This document shows, piece by piece, positions 27,409 through 36,358 of a DNA stretch of 48,008 nucleotides. Positions within the stretch are counted from its first letter, which is position 1. Every line of letters starts with the position of its first letter. The DNA is from Faecalibacterium sp. CAG:74 (GTDB lineage Bacteria > Bacillota > Clostridia > Christensenellales > Aristaeellaceae): assembly GCA_000437595.1 (NCBI GenBank), contig FR899884.1:1-48008 (forward strand), given 5' to 3'. The notes under the pieces are model-generated. The model had not been told where the DNA came from. It did not search any database and saw nothing but the letters and a program-made list of their open reading frames with translations. The position numbers and the translations under genes were made by a program.

Positions 27409-28278
27409 TCAACCCTTGATGCCCACAGACACGGCGTTTTCGGTCAGCTGCTTCTGGAAGATGAAGAAGAGGATGATGGGCGGAATCATTGAGAAGACAA
27501 CGGAGCGCATCATCGTGTCGGCGTTGACGGTCTGTTCCGTGCTGAACACGAACAGGCGCACCATCACCGTTTGCAGCGCGCTGCCGCGAAGCACCAGATA
27601 CGGCAGGAGGAAGTCCGACCATGCGGCGTTGATGGCGAAAATCGCAATCACGGAGCAAATCGGTTTGGACAGCGGCAGGACGATGTAGAAGAACGTTTCA
27701 AGCTGCGTGCAGCCATCAATCCGCCCGGCTTCGATGATGGAAGTCGGCAGCGATTCAAAGAACTGCACGAACAGGATAACGTACATCGCGTTCGCGCCAT
27801 AGCTCAGCCAGAGCGGGACGAACGAGCCGCCGAGATTCAGCTTCTGGATGTTCATGAACAGCGGCACGATGCTGATGGTCGTCGGCAGGAGCAGGGAGAG
27901 CATGACCAGCTTCTTGACGATGCCGTAGCCCTTGGGCTTCAAAATCGCCAGCCCATAGCCCAGCAGACCGTTGAACACAATCGCGCAGACGACGCTGCCC
28001 GCGACGGAAATCAGCGAGTTAAGGTAGTTCTGCGCAATGCCCAGCTGCGACCACGTTTTCGCGAAGAGAGAAAAATCGAACACCTCCGGGAGCAGTTTGA
28101 CGGACGACATGAACTCCTTCAAGTCCTTGAAGCCCGCCAGCACAACCCAGATAATCGGGAAAACCGCGATGACCGTCATAATCAGGCAGAAGAAGATGAT
28201 GAACCCATACCCAACCCGGACAGACGCGGAGTGCATATCGTAGTCCCGGATGACGCCGGTGCGCTGTGCTTTTGCCAT
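27409..28278 (-). CDS. Sugar ABC transporter permease, MalG type
   Basis: 289 aa inner-membrane permease with six spans, starting with FIIFFCLIMTVIAVFPIIWV. The coupling loop that contacts the ATPase is EAGRIDGCTQLETFFYIVLP near residue 190. ATG follows AAGGAGGG. It lies 15 bp after the MalF-type gene. No ATPase gene occurs in the operon, so a shared MsiK/MalK-type ATPase encoded elsewhere is expected, as in many Gram-positive sugar importers. Confidence 0.93.
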   Translation of the reverse strand: MAKAQRTGVIRDYDMHSASVRVGYGFIIFFCLIMTVIAVFPIIWVVLAGFKDLKEFMSSVKLLPEVFDFSLFAKTWSQLGIAQNYLNSLISVAGSVVCAIVFNGLLGYGLAILKPKGYGIVKKLVMLSLLLPTTISIVPLFMNIQKLNLGGSFVPLWLSYGANAMYVILFVQFFESLPTSIIEAGRIDGCTQLETFFYIVLPLSKPICSVIAIFAINAAWSDFLLPYLVLRGSALQTVMVRLFVFSTEQTVNADTMMRSVVFSMIPPIILFFIFQKQLTENAVSVGIKG

Positions 28279-28293
28279 ATGCGTTCTCCCTCC

Positions 28294-29202
28294 TTAATCC
28301 CAGTCGGATTCTTTGCGGTCGAAGTAGGAGTAAATCGCCGTCATGACGAGCAAAATCAGCGTGACAATCACCGCGACGGCAGATGCCTTGCCATAGTTCA
28401 TCGATCCGCCGAACGCGTACTGCCACATCAGCTGCATCAGCGACAGGGACGCATTATCCGGGCCACCCTTCGTCAGCACCATCGGTTCATACATAATCTG
28501 GAACACGGAGATGATTTGCAGAATCAGCAGCGTACCCGCGAGCTTCTTGATAGCAGGAATCATGATGTGGATGATGCGCTGCCAGATGCCCGCGCCGTCA
28601 ATCGCCGCCGCTTCGTACAGCTCCGGGCTGACACTGGACATGCCCGCCATGTAAATCAGCGCCGTCGCGCCCGCGCCCTTCCACGTCGCAATCAGGATGA
28701 TGATGGGGATGACCCACTCCGAGCGCGTCAGGTAGGTCTGCGGCGCAATGCCTAAGTGGCTGAGCAGGATGTTCAGCACGCCGGACTTCTCGCCGGAGAA
28801 GAACGCTGACCAGAGGATGACGACCGCCAGACCGGGCAGCATATTCGGCAGATACGCCACCGTGCGGAAGAAGCTCTTGCTCCGCACGGTCTCCCCAATC
28901 AGCAGCGCCAGCACCATCGGCAGGAAGAAGCCCAGCAGTAGCGACCAGAACGTGTACGAGAACGTGTTCGTCAGCGCCTGCAGGAAGTCATCTTTGCCCA
29001 TGACGCTGATGTAATTCTTGAAGCCGATGAAGTTCACCAGTTCGATGTTGCGCGTCTTATACAGGCTCATCACCACGCTTTCGAACAGCGGTTCCCAGAC
29101 AAAGAACAGCATCAGCACGAGGCTCGGCAGCATAATCAGCCAAGCATTGAGGTGGTCAACCGTCCGTGCGCGCAAGCCGACTTGCGCCTTTTTTCTGCTC
29201 AT
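28294..29202 (-). CDS. Sugar ABC transporter permease, MalF type
   Basis: 302 aa from the ATG at 29202 (MSRKKAQVGL), with GGAGG 7 bases upstream. The longer frame to 29286 lacks a ribosome site. Six spans, the first being LNAWLIMLPSLVLMLFFVWE. Coupling loop YEAAAIDGAGIWQRIIHIMI. It pairs with the MalG-type gene to form the channel of a carbohydrate importer of the CUT1 class. Confidence 0.92.
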   Translation of the reverse strand: MSRKKAQVGLRARTVDHLNAWLIMLPSLVLMLFFVWEPLFESVVMSLYKTRNIELVNFIGFKNYISVMGKDDFLQALTNTFSYTFWSLLLGFFLPMVLALLIGETVRSKSFFRTVAYLPNMLPGLAVVILWSAFFSGEKSGVLNILLSHLGIAPQTYLTRSEWVIPIIILIATWKGAGATALIYMAGMSSVSPELYEAAAIDGAGIWQRIIHIMIPAIKKLAGTLLILQIISVFQIMYEPMVLTKGGPDNASLSLMQLMWQYAFGGSMNYGKASAVAVIVTLILLVMTAIYSYFDRKESDWD

Positions 29203-29407
29203 AGGCGTTCCTCCGCGAAGATTTGAGCGATTTTTGTGTAAAAGAAACCGGCATCGGTTCTCCTCCGCCGGTGTTCTTTTTTTCAATTAGAAATGAGGAA
29301 TTAGCAATTAGCAATAATTGCCCGATGGCACCGCACTGCCCCGTCCGCATTGACTTTCGCTCGTCACCAACAAGGGCTAACCCAAAGTGCAGTGGCGCCG
29401 AAGGTTT

Positions 29408-29434
29408 CCAAAGGGCGATCGGAAAGCCCTTTGG
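29408..29434. repeat. Hairpin element C2 in the binding-protein/permease gap
   Basis: CCAAAGGGC and GCCCTTTGG form a 9-bp stem. About 38 bases around it recur in inverse orientation at 42659-42696. It lies in the 293-bp gap between binding protein and first permease, a usual place for structures that make the binding protein more abundant than the permeases. The rest of the gap (29203-29495) holds no gene. Confidence 0.65.
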
Positions 29435-29495
29435 TCGCCTCCGCAGAGGCGAAACCCTCTGCAACAAACAGTGCAATGCCATGCAGAATCAGAAA

Positions 29496-30923
29496 TTAAT
29501 AATCATTGATTTCATCATCCAGATACTCCTGGAAGGAATCCTGCGCCTTTTGCAGCGCCTTGCGCACGTCCGCGCCCTCGCGAGTGATGACGCGCTGAAT
29601 TACAGCGGTCAGCTCGCGGTACAGCTGCTGCGCAAAGACGGGTTCTTCCGAGCGCAGCGTAATCGTGCCCTGCGTGATGGAATCGAAGAAGTCGTTATAC
29701 AAGCGCATATCGACATTGCAGTATTCGTCAATAATCGCCTGCTTCGCCGCGTTGTAGTCCGCATCGTTCCACGCGCTGATAGCGGGCAGAACCGGGGCGC
29801 CGCGGTCGCGCTTGGCAGCATAGTCCGCGCGCATCCCCTCGATAATCTGGTCATTCAGGTAGGGCATCTTGCCCAGCACGGTCAGGTATGCCATCAGCGC
29901 CGTCGCCTGATCATCGGTAATGTTCGGCGCGAACATGTAGCAGGTGCCGCCCGCCAGCGCATAGCGTCCTGCGTTGCCCGCCGGGAACGGAATCAGCGCG
30001 AAGTCCTCCACCGGCAGACCCTTGTTGGAGGTCGGCTGGTCAACCGAGTCATCCGCCGCGAAGTTCATCGCCGCTTCGCCCGTGCCCAGCAGAGAATGCG
30101 CGCCCGCCCAGTCGGTCGTGGTCGCGTCGGCATTGAGGATGTTGTACTTCCAGCGCAGGTCGCGGATGTACTCCATCGCCGCCACGCACTCGTCGGATGT
30201 GAAGTTGCACACCCAGCGGCCGTCTTCATCCTGATATTCCAGCGCGTTTTCGCCCACGCAGCCGAAGTTCCACGCGATATTGGTGAACAGCCAGCCGCCA
30301 TACGTCTCGCTCGCCGGGAATACCAGCCCCGCCTTGCCCGTCTTTTCGCGGATAATCTGACCGTATTCCGCCACTTCCTGCAAGGTCTTGGGGTAAATCG
30401 GCAGACCTTCCTCGTCCATCAGCCCCGCCTCGCGGAACAGGGCGACATTGATGTGCATACCCAGCACATAGCCGTCGCGCGGCAGACCGTAGATGCGGCC
30501 GTTCTCGTCGGACAGCATTTCGAGGTACGACGGGCTGAACTCATCCAGCACGCCCGCGCGCTCCAGCGCATCGGTCACGTCGCCGACAAGATGCTGGCTG
30601 ATCAGCAGCTGCGGGTCGGTAAACGGCGGCTGGAAGATGCTCGGCGCCGTGCCGCCCTTCGCCATCGGAACGTAGCTGCTCAGGGTGTAGGAGTAGTAAT
30701 CCGGCACCAGCGTCACGTTCGGGTACTGCTTCTTCATCGTTTCGCGGTAGCTCTCAAAGAGCGCCTTTTCCGCCTCCGCCGCCGTATCCGCGGGCCAGTT
30801 GCCCAGCGTAATCGTGCAGGTCAAGTCCGCATCAACGACCTCTTCCGCCATCGCCAGCGGCAGCGCACCCAGCGTCAGGCACAGCACCAGCAGCATGGAA
30901 ACCAATTTCTTCGACCCTCTCAT
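29496..30923 (-). CDS. Extracellular sugar-binding protein of the ABC importer
   Basis: 475 aa. The ATG at 30923 is chosen because AAGGAGG lies 8 bases before it and a signal peptide follows (MRGSKKLVSMLLVLCLTLGA, cut after LAMA). There is no lipobox Cys after the cut site, which is unusual for a Gram-positive binding protein and raises the question of how it is anchored. The body fits family 1 solute-binding proteins (YGLPRDGYVLGMHINVALF; YPKTLQEVAEYGQIIREKTG; GEAAMNF). It is the first gene of the operon and would deliver an oligosaccharide, probably an alpha-glucoside given the GH65 gene. Confidence 0.92.
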   Translation of the reverse strand: MRGSKKLVSMLLVLCLTLGALPLAMAEEVVDADLTCTITLGNWPADTAAEAEKALFESYRETMKKQYPNVTLVPDYYSYTLSSYVPMAKGGTAPSIFQPPFTDPQLLISQHLVGDVTDALERAGVLDEFSPSYLEMLSDENGRIYGLPRDGYVLGMHINVALFREAGLMDEEGLPIYPKTLQEVAEYGQIIREKTGKAGLVFPASETYGGWLFTNIAWNFGCVGENALEYQDEDGRWVCNFTSDECVAAMEYIRDLRWKYNILNADATTTDWAGAHSLLGTGEAAMNFAADDSVDQPTSNKGLPVEDFALIPFPAGNAGRYALAGGTCYMFAPNITDDQATALMAYLTVLGKMPYLNDQIIEGMRADYAAKRDRGAPVLPAISAWNDADYNAAKQAIIDEYCNVDMRLYNDFFDSITQGTITLRSEEPVFAQQLYRELTAVIQRVITREGADVRKALQKAQDSFQEYLDDEINDY

Positions 30924-30987
30924 GGGAAAACCTCCTTCACGAGTTCGTGGCGTATTTTCGTCAGGTTTAACGCTCAACCTTGTCTCT

Positions 30988-31016
30988 ATTATAGTGTATC
31001 AAGCCCATTTTGTCAA
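30988..31016 (-). promoter_or_regulatory. Consensus promoter of the sugar ABC-GH65 operon
   Basis: Minus strand: TTGACA (31016-31011), 17 bases, TATAAT (30993-30988). It matches the vegetative consensus perfectly and lies about 65 bases before the binding-protein ATG. With a core this strong, control is probably by a repressor. I see no clear operator palindrome. Confidence 0.88.
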
Positions 31017-31045
31017 TCCTGTTTCGAGATTTTTTTGAAAAGAAA

Positions 31046-31090
31046 AGGGGCTGCGGGGGGGAAAATCACTCGCCCCCCTGCGCAGCCTTT
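31046..31090. terminator. Long G/C hairpin terminator
   Basis: GGGGCTGCGGGGGG pairs with CCCCCCTGCGCAGCC around a GAAAATCACTCG loop. On the minus strand it is followed by CCCCTTTTCTTTTC, so it would end the transcript of the LamG/phosphoesterase segment before the sugar operon. Confidence 0.7.
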
Positions 31091-31124
31091 GCAAAACGCT
31101 CATTACTATTTTGTACACCAATTA

Positions 31125-31631
31125 TCACCATGGTGTTTGTAATTCTCGATACAGTTTGAAGCACTCGTCGCGTGTCAACGCGCTATCATAGACACGAAGA
31201 ACCTCAATTGTACCAGAGGTTTTTTCCAATAGCACGTTTTCCCCCACATCCGTCGCAAACAATTGCAATGTTGCATCACTGCGAACATCCCCAATAGGAG
31301 CACCATAGTTTTGCAAAATCGAACCATCGTAAAAGATGTCATATGAATCGCCATGCTTTGCAAGAATGAGATAATGATGTCCATCTTTTGATGGTTCTCC
31401 ACCAACCCAGCTGAAAAACTGATCTTCCGAAAGCGAGAATCCCGCGCCCGCGCCCATGATCAGCTGATAAGTTGTTTTTCCATCCGTTGTAAGACACTTG
31501 AGATGTAATTTCAGCGGCGAAGATCCTTGATGTGCCGTCATAATTGCTGAATATTTTCCGTCCGGCACAATATCATCCTTGAACTTCAACGCAAGTGTCC
31601 AATCAGAATCATCATGATATGTTGAAGTCAA
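31125..31631 (-). pseudogene. LamG/concanavalin-type domain, N-terminally truncated
   Basis: 168 codons from a TTG at 31631. The sequence (DDSDWTLALKFKDDIVPDG, GHHYLILAKHGDSYDIFYDG, SGTIEVLRVYDSALTRDE) has the beta-strand pattern of a laminin-G-like jelly roll that ends many surface proteins. There is no signal peptide or ribosome site. A second frame just upstream (NSWTVPQTVDGPETLKHF, stop near 31634) joins naturally onto it if one frameshift is assumed. I read it as the tail of a larger secreted protein, now broken. The DNA is visibly AT-richer than the sugar operon. Confidence 0.55.
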
Positions 31632-31717
31632 ATCATTTCAAAATGTTTCAATGTCTCTGGACCGTCCACGGTCTGGGGGACAGTCCAGGAATTAGTTATC
31701 TTCACGCAGTATTTTTA

Positions 31718-34120
31718 TCATTTTTCCAGTTTTTCAACAGTATCTTGTTCACCAGCAAGCACATGAGCATACCATTTGACCAGTATATTTGAGTTGACTT
31801 TCTGTAATTCACTAATTTTTTGCGATGTTTTGTAAATATCAGTTTCCAGATAGACTGTTGGCTTCTCACTAATTGCTTTTGCGTTCCTAATGCTCAATGC
31901 GTTTTTTTCATCACTACTTATGAGTTTTTTGTAATTTTCATATAAATGCGGACATTCTTTTTTCAAAAGTGCCGGAATGCTCGGATATACTCTCTTATTA
32001 ACCATATCACTTGCCCAGTATGGTGTCACAGATATATCGTTCAAGTTAATATATAAGTGATTGTAATAGTCTATATCAATAATACACCCATGGATTCGTC
32101 CCGAACCGCCAATTTGTCTCACAGCCTTCGCAATTTGCTCTTGATATGCCGTGAATAGTCTAAGCGGTTTCTGAATCTCTGCAACCATTCTATCCATATG
32201 ATCATAATAGTATTCGAGTTGATCAATACATGTTGTGGTTGCCCTTCCACCATTAAGAAGCACTACTCTTCCTGTTTTTTCTCTGCAAAGGAAGCAATAA
32301 TAACCGATTTTTTTCAGCATATAAATTGCTTCCACTTCTCGATTGAACTGCATAGTAATATTCTTCCCGTGCATGAAGTCCTGATACTCTTCTTTCGTGA
32401 TTTCATAGATACCATCTTTGTAGTCAGTAAAATAGTCATATTTCCCGTCCAGCAGGAAACTTCTTAAATGAACATTATCATTATGATAGCCAATTTGGTT
32501 CTCCGCATAAACTCTGATTGCACCATCATCATAAAAAGCATTTCGATGCGTATGGCCGCTGACGTACACAAAACTCTCATGATACTCTTTATCTGCACAC
32601 CAGTTTTCTTTCGGCATATGTGTCAGAATAATCGTATTTTTTCCTTTTAGCATGCCTGTTAGTCTGTTATAGAGTTTCTCAAACTTTTGGGTTTCCTTGA
32701 TTTCCGTTTTCCGGTCAATTGTGTTACGGTAGATGCCAGTGTCGGCATTAAACTCTTCATTATATCCCGAAAAACCAATTCCGCCCAGAATCACCCATCG
32801 TGCACGGCGCAATTTCGCGCACAGCTCTTCCTGATTCATGCGCATCAGTTTCGTATAAGGGATCATTCCCATGTCATCCTTATCATTTTTATAAAACAAA
32901 TCGTTTTGAAGCAAGTACATACCATGTTCTTCAAGCAATTTTCGATAGGTATTGACAATCTGGCGCACCGTTTTCCCTGCGAAACTCCAAAGTTCATGGT
33001 TGCCTAAAACAAACACATATTGCTGACAACTTGTGTATGCACTTCGATTCAGTATTCTCACAAAAAGTTTGAAAAGCCGAAAGTCAGATGCTACATCCCC
33101 CGCAATCAGGGTTAATCCGTAGCTTTCACGTACTATTGTGTCAACAATTTTCTGCATCGTGTAGCACACATCATCAATCGACTTGCACTTTGCATTCTGG
33201 ATTCGCTGGTTTAGATGCAAATCTGATATATACCTGATTCTGTTTTCATTTGACCAGCATTCTTCTTCACTGTTTTCTGCAAGTTCTCTGGATTCCTTCA
33301 AAATCAATGCCGTTTCTTTTTCATTTGCTTCAGTCTGTGGAAATGTTTGGAGGAGTTCTTCATCCGCTTCATATGTTAAGTATGCAATGCCGAATTTTTC
33401 GCACAGTTCACTGGTCAGCCGAGCATCCGTCAGATTCAACCCTTGTGTATCTGATAAATGCTTGATTCCATCACAGAACAGCAAATCCGCATCAGATAAG
33501 TCACCTTTAAGAAATGCTGCAAAGTCAAAAAAATATTTGAATTCACGTTCTGCTTGTTTTATTTTTTCACCAGCCTGATTATACCAAAATACTCCGATAT
33601 GAAATGCACGACAGAAATAGGCTTTCATGATTTCTGACTTTTCTGGACAATCACCACTTTCTGGCTTTTCCCGCGCTATAAATTCATCAATTGTTTGCGT
33701 TTCAAAGCACTTGCGCGCCATCAATTTCTCTAAATCAAGCTGGAAGGCTGCAATGAGTTCGTCATCAAACAAACATTGATAATAGCAGGCATCTTCATAG
33801 ATGTCTCCATCCACAAACGCATAATACTCTTGAAAAGAATCAAATTCTTCCGTATGTTCTCTGGATACATACTCGCCAGCCCTGTTTTTATAACGCCATG
33901 TTTCTTCAACAAAAAACAATTGACGAATAACATCAAATCCACGGTGTCCACTTTTTCTTATTTCAAGTTTTCTCTCTGCCCTAAGAATATCTGGATGCAT
34001 CCGAAATTCTTCCGGAACATCTGGCATTTGCAGTCTTTTAGATTTCAAGCGACAGATAATACCCTCTATTTTCTGCGTAGCATCCTTCTTATCGTTCTTT
34101 TTTGACACATCTTTTGTCAT
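31718..34120 (-). CDS. Large calcineurin-like metallophosphoesterase, AT-rich gene
   Basis: 800 aa from the ATG at 34120 (MTKDVSKKND), chosen for AAAGGAAAAG upstream; the frame extends 16 codons further. The first 290 residues are an unassigned domain (EEFRMHPDILRAERKLEIRK; YYAFVDGDIYEDACYYQ). The phosphoesterase core follows with its metal motifs: SDLHLN (Asp300, His302), AGDVASD (Asp342), LGNHELW (Asn374, His375), ILTHMP and SGHTHRNAF. The last 200 residues are unassigned. Cytosolic. Such enzymes cleave phosphoesters in nucleotides, nucleic acids or proteins. Base composition is clearly lower in G+C than the flanking genes, suggesting transfer. Not matched to a named system. Confidence 0.8.
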   Translation of the reverse strand: MTKDVSKKNDKKDATQKIEGIICRLKSKRLQMPDVPEEFRMHPDILRAERKLEIRKSGHRGFDVIRQLFFVEETWRYKNRAGEYVSREHTEEFDSFQEYYAFVDGDIYEDACYYQCLFDDELIAAFQLDLEKLMARKCFETQTIDEFIAREKPESGDCPEKSEIMKAYFCRAFHIGVFWYNQAGEKIKQAEREFKYFFDFAAFLKGDLSDADLLFCDGIKHLSDTQGLNLTDARLTSELCEKFGIAYLTYEADEELLQTFPQTEANEKETALILKESRELAENSEEECWSNENRIRYISDLHLNQRIQNAKCKSIDDVCYTMQKIVDTIVRESYGLTLIAGDVASDFRLFKLFVRILNRSAYTSCQQYVFVLGNHELWSFAGKTVRQIVNTYRKLLEEHGMYLLQNDLFYKNDKDDMGMIPYTKLMRMNQEELCAKLRRARWVILGGIGFSGYNEEFNADTGIYRNTIDRKTEIKETQKFEKLYNRLTGMLKGKNTIILTHMPKENWCADKEYHESFVYVSGHTHRNAFYDDGAIRVYAENQIGYHNDNVHLRSFLLDGKYDYFTDYKDGIYEITKEEYQDFMHGKNITMQFNREVEAIYMLKKIGYYCFLCREKTGRVVLLNGGRATTTCIDQLEYYYDHMDRMVAEIQKPLRLFTAYQEQIAKAVRQIGGSGRIHGCIIDIDYYNHLYINLNDISVTPYWASDMVNKRVYPSIPALLKKECPHLYENYKKLISSDEKNALSIRNAKAISEKPTVYLETDIYKTSQKISELQKVNSNILVKWYAHVLAGEQDTVEKLEK

Positions 34121-34177
34121 TTTTCTTTTCCTTTCAAAACGTTGCTCCTCAATGCTTTTCATCATCAACGATGGTGT

Positions 34178-35428
34178 TTATCCCCTCTTCGTCATTGCCA
34201 CCACGCACTCCACATGCTCCGTCCCCGGAAACATATCCACCGGCGTTGCCCATTCCGCCCGATACCCGCCGTCCACCAGCACGCGCAAGTCCCTTGCGAG
34301 GGTCTCCGGGTTGCAGGAAACGTACACAACCCGCTTTGGTTTCAGCATCAGCAGACTTTGCAGGAACTTCTGGTCGCTGCCGGCGCGGGGCGGGTCCATC
34401 ATCACCACGTCGGGCGCGTTTCCCTCCTTGGCGAGCTTCTGCATGAAGCGCCCTGCGTCGTCGCAGAGGAAGCGCGCGTTCTCCACGCCGTTGCGGCGGG
34501 CGTTCTCCTTCGCATCGCGGATGGCATCGGCATTCAGCTCCACGCTGATGAGCTGCTTGCAGCCATCCGACGCGCACAAGCCAATCGTACCCGTACCGCA
34601 GTAGGCGTCCAGCAGGGTTTCTGCGCCTGTCAGCTGCGCCGCGTCAATCGCCGTGCGGTAGAGAACTTCGCATTGCTTCGCGTTCACCTGATAAAAGCTC
34701 TGCGGACTGATGCGGAAGCGTTTGCCGCACAGTTCATCCTCCATGTAACCCTCGCCATAGAGGGTGATTTCCTTCGTGCCCAGCACCATGCTGGTTTCGC
34801 GCTGATTGCAGTTCAGCACCACGGTCGTGATTTCCGGGTGGCGCTGAATCAGCTCCTGCACAAATGCCTTTTTGCCCGGAAATTCAAGGCTCGTCGCGAC
34901 CAGCACGACCATAATCTGCCCCGTCACATGCCCCGTGCGGATGAGGATATGGCGCAGGAAGCCGCGGTGCGTGTACTCGTTGTAGATGCGCAGCTTGTAG
35001 GCAGGCAGCATGGCGACGATGGTCTGGATGATGCGGTCAGCGCGGCGATCCTCAATCAGGCAGTGCCGCACGGGCACGACGCGGTGCGTCCCCATGGCGT
35101 AGACGCCGCTGATGGGCTTGCCCGCCTTGTCCACAGCCAGCACGGCATGAACCTTGTTGCGGTAGTGGAACGGGTCGTCCATGCCCAGAATCGGGCGGAC
35201 TTCGCAGATTCCGTCCAGCAGTTCCGCCACGCGCTGCTGCTTCCATTGCAGCTGCTCCGCGTAGGACAGGCGGGTCAGCTGGCATCCGCCGCATTTTGCC
35301 GCTGCGGGGCAGTTCCAGCGGATTTCGCGCGCCGGACGCTGCGCTTTCGCCTGCTCCTTCGGCGGATTCGGACGCGTTTCCTGCATTCGGCGGGTAGTCA
35401 GGTGCTTTGGGCGGCGGAAATTGCTCAT
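34178..35428 (-). CDS. 23S rRNA m5U methyltransferase, RlmD/RlmCD (RumA) type
   Basis: 416 aa. Transfers a methyl group from SAM to C5 of uridine in 23S rRNA. N-terminal Cys cluster around CPAAAKCGGCQLTRL (Fe-S ligands with a late Cys before the catalytic domain). SAM-binding LLDAYCGTGTIGL. VVMMDPPRAG and the catalytic-Cys block VVYVSCNPETLARDL. The TRAM domain usual at the N-terminus seems missing and replaced by a short basic stretch. ATG follows AAGGAG. Confidence 0.9.
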   Translation of the reverse strand: MSNFRRPKHLTTRRMQETRPNPPKEQAKAQRPAREIRWNCPAAAKCGGCQLTRLSYAEQLQWKQQRVAELLDGICEVRPILGMDDPFHYRNKVHAVLAVDKAGKPISGVYAMGTHRVVPVRHCLIEDRRADRIIQTIVAMLPAYKLRIYNEYTHRGFLRHILIRTGHVTGQIMVVLVATSLEFPGKKAFVQELIQRHPEITTVVLNCNQRETSMVLGTKEITLYGEGYMEDELCGKRFRISPQSFYQVNAKQCEVLYRTAIDAAQLTGAETLLDAYCGTGTIGLCASDGCKQLISVELNADAIRDAKENARRNGVENARFLCDDAGRFMQKLAKEGNAPDVVMMDPPRAGSDQKFLQSLLMLKPKRVVYVSCNPETLARDLRVLVDGGYRAEWATPVDMFPGTEHVECVVAMTKRG

Positions 35429-35465
35429 CGTGTATGTACTCCTTCATTCTCTGTGGGTTCGCTCC

Positions 35466-35495
35466 ATTATAACACGTCTCTCCCTGCCGCTTCAA
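35466..35495 (-). promoter_or_regulatory. Promoter of the rRNA methyltransferase gene
   Basis: Minus strand TTGAAG (35495-35490), 18 bases, TATAAT (35471-35466), about 40 bases before the ATG at 35428. Confidence 0.6.
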
Positions 35496-35571
35496 GTCTT
35501 GTTTTTCCATCTTTTCATTTTCGCGCGACTATGCTACAATAAAAGAAACAATCTTCCGTGAGGCGATTTCG

Positions 35572-36348
35572 ATGCTGTTTTCTTCCTCCCCCATCCGTCG
35601 TCGGACGTTCTCCTGTATGCGCGGTGATTTGACCATCCGCGGCACAGAGTACCGTCCGAATAGCGAAAAACTCCCGATTGCCATTGTCTGCCACGGTTTT
35701 ATGGCAAATCAGCAGACCGTCCGGCAGTACACGAGGTTGCTGGCGAAAATTGGTTACTGTGCGTACTGTTTCGACTTCTGCGGCGGCAGCGTTCCGCCCT
35801 TGGGGCGGAGTGACGGCGCGACGACGGACATGTCGGTGCTGACCGAGGTGCAGGATTTGGAAGCTGTCATTCGCTATGCGCAGTCGCTTCCCTATACCAG
35901 CGATACGCTGCTGCTGATGGGCTGTTCGCAGGGCGGGATGGTGTCCGCGCTGACCGCTGCGAAGCATCCGGATGCAGTGGACAGGCTCGTGCTGTTCTAC
36001 CCGGCCTTCTGCATCCCCGACGACGCGCGCGCGGGGCACATGATGATGGCGCACTTCGACCCTCAAAATCTGCCGGAGAAGATTCACTGCGGGCCGATGC
36101 CGCTGGGGCGCTGCTATCCCGAAGCCGTCATGCACATGGACGTTTTCCGCGAAATCACGCCGTACACCGGACGGGTGATGATTGTCCACGGCACGGCGGA
36201 CGGCATCGTCAAGCCGGACTATGCGAAAAAAGCGGCGGAAGCGTATGCGAACGCGGAGCTGCACTTGATTGACGGCGGGGCACATGGTTTTAACCGCCGC
36301 CATGATACGGAGGCGATTCGCTATTTGACCGCATTTGCCGCTTTGTAA
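35572..36348 (+). CDS. Alpha/beta hydrolase, S33/DLH-like
   Basis: 258 aa, cytosolic. Visible: oxyanion stretch VCHGFMANQQ, nucleophile elbow GCSQGG, acid site VHGTADGIV, and catalytic His in GGAHGF. It belongs to the serine hydrolase/esterase group; substrate unknown. GAGGCG precedes the ATG. It ends 10 bp before addB on the same strand, so they share a transcript, though no functional link is evident. Confidence 0.85.
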   Translation: MLFSSSPIRRRTFSCMRGDLTIRGTEYRPNSEKLPIAIVCHGFMANQQTVRQYTRLLAKIGYCAYCFDFCGGSVPPLGRSDGATTDMSVLTEVQDLEAVIRYAQSLPYTSDTLLLMGCSQGGMVSALTAAKHPDAVDRLVLFYPAFCIPDDARAGHMMMAHFDPQNLPEKIHCGPMPLGRCYPEAVMHMDVFREITPYTGRVMIVHGTADGIVKPDYAKKAAEAYANAELHLIDGGAHGFNRRHDTEAIRYLTAFAAL

Positions 36349-36358
36349 GGGGGATTTT

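Noticed and set aside
25581..27419. 612-codon plus-strand open frame
   Set aside because: It is antisense to the GH65 gene, which has clear family motifs; the composition is Arg/His-rich as expected for a GC-rich shadow frame.
27571..28755. 394-codon plus-strand open frame rich in Arg, Asp and Gln
   Set aside because: Shadow of the two permease genes.
29223..31142. 639-codon plus-strand open frame
   Set aside because: Antisense to the sugar-binding protein with its signal peptide and promoter; no domain visible.
34142..35542. 466-codon plus-strand open frame
   Set aside because: Antisense to the rRNA methyltransferase gene, whose SAM and catalytic motifs are clear.
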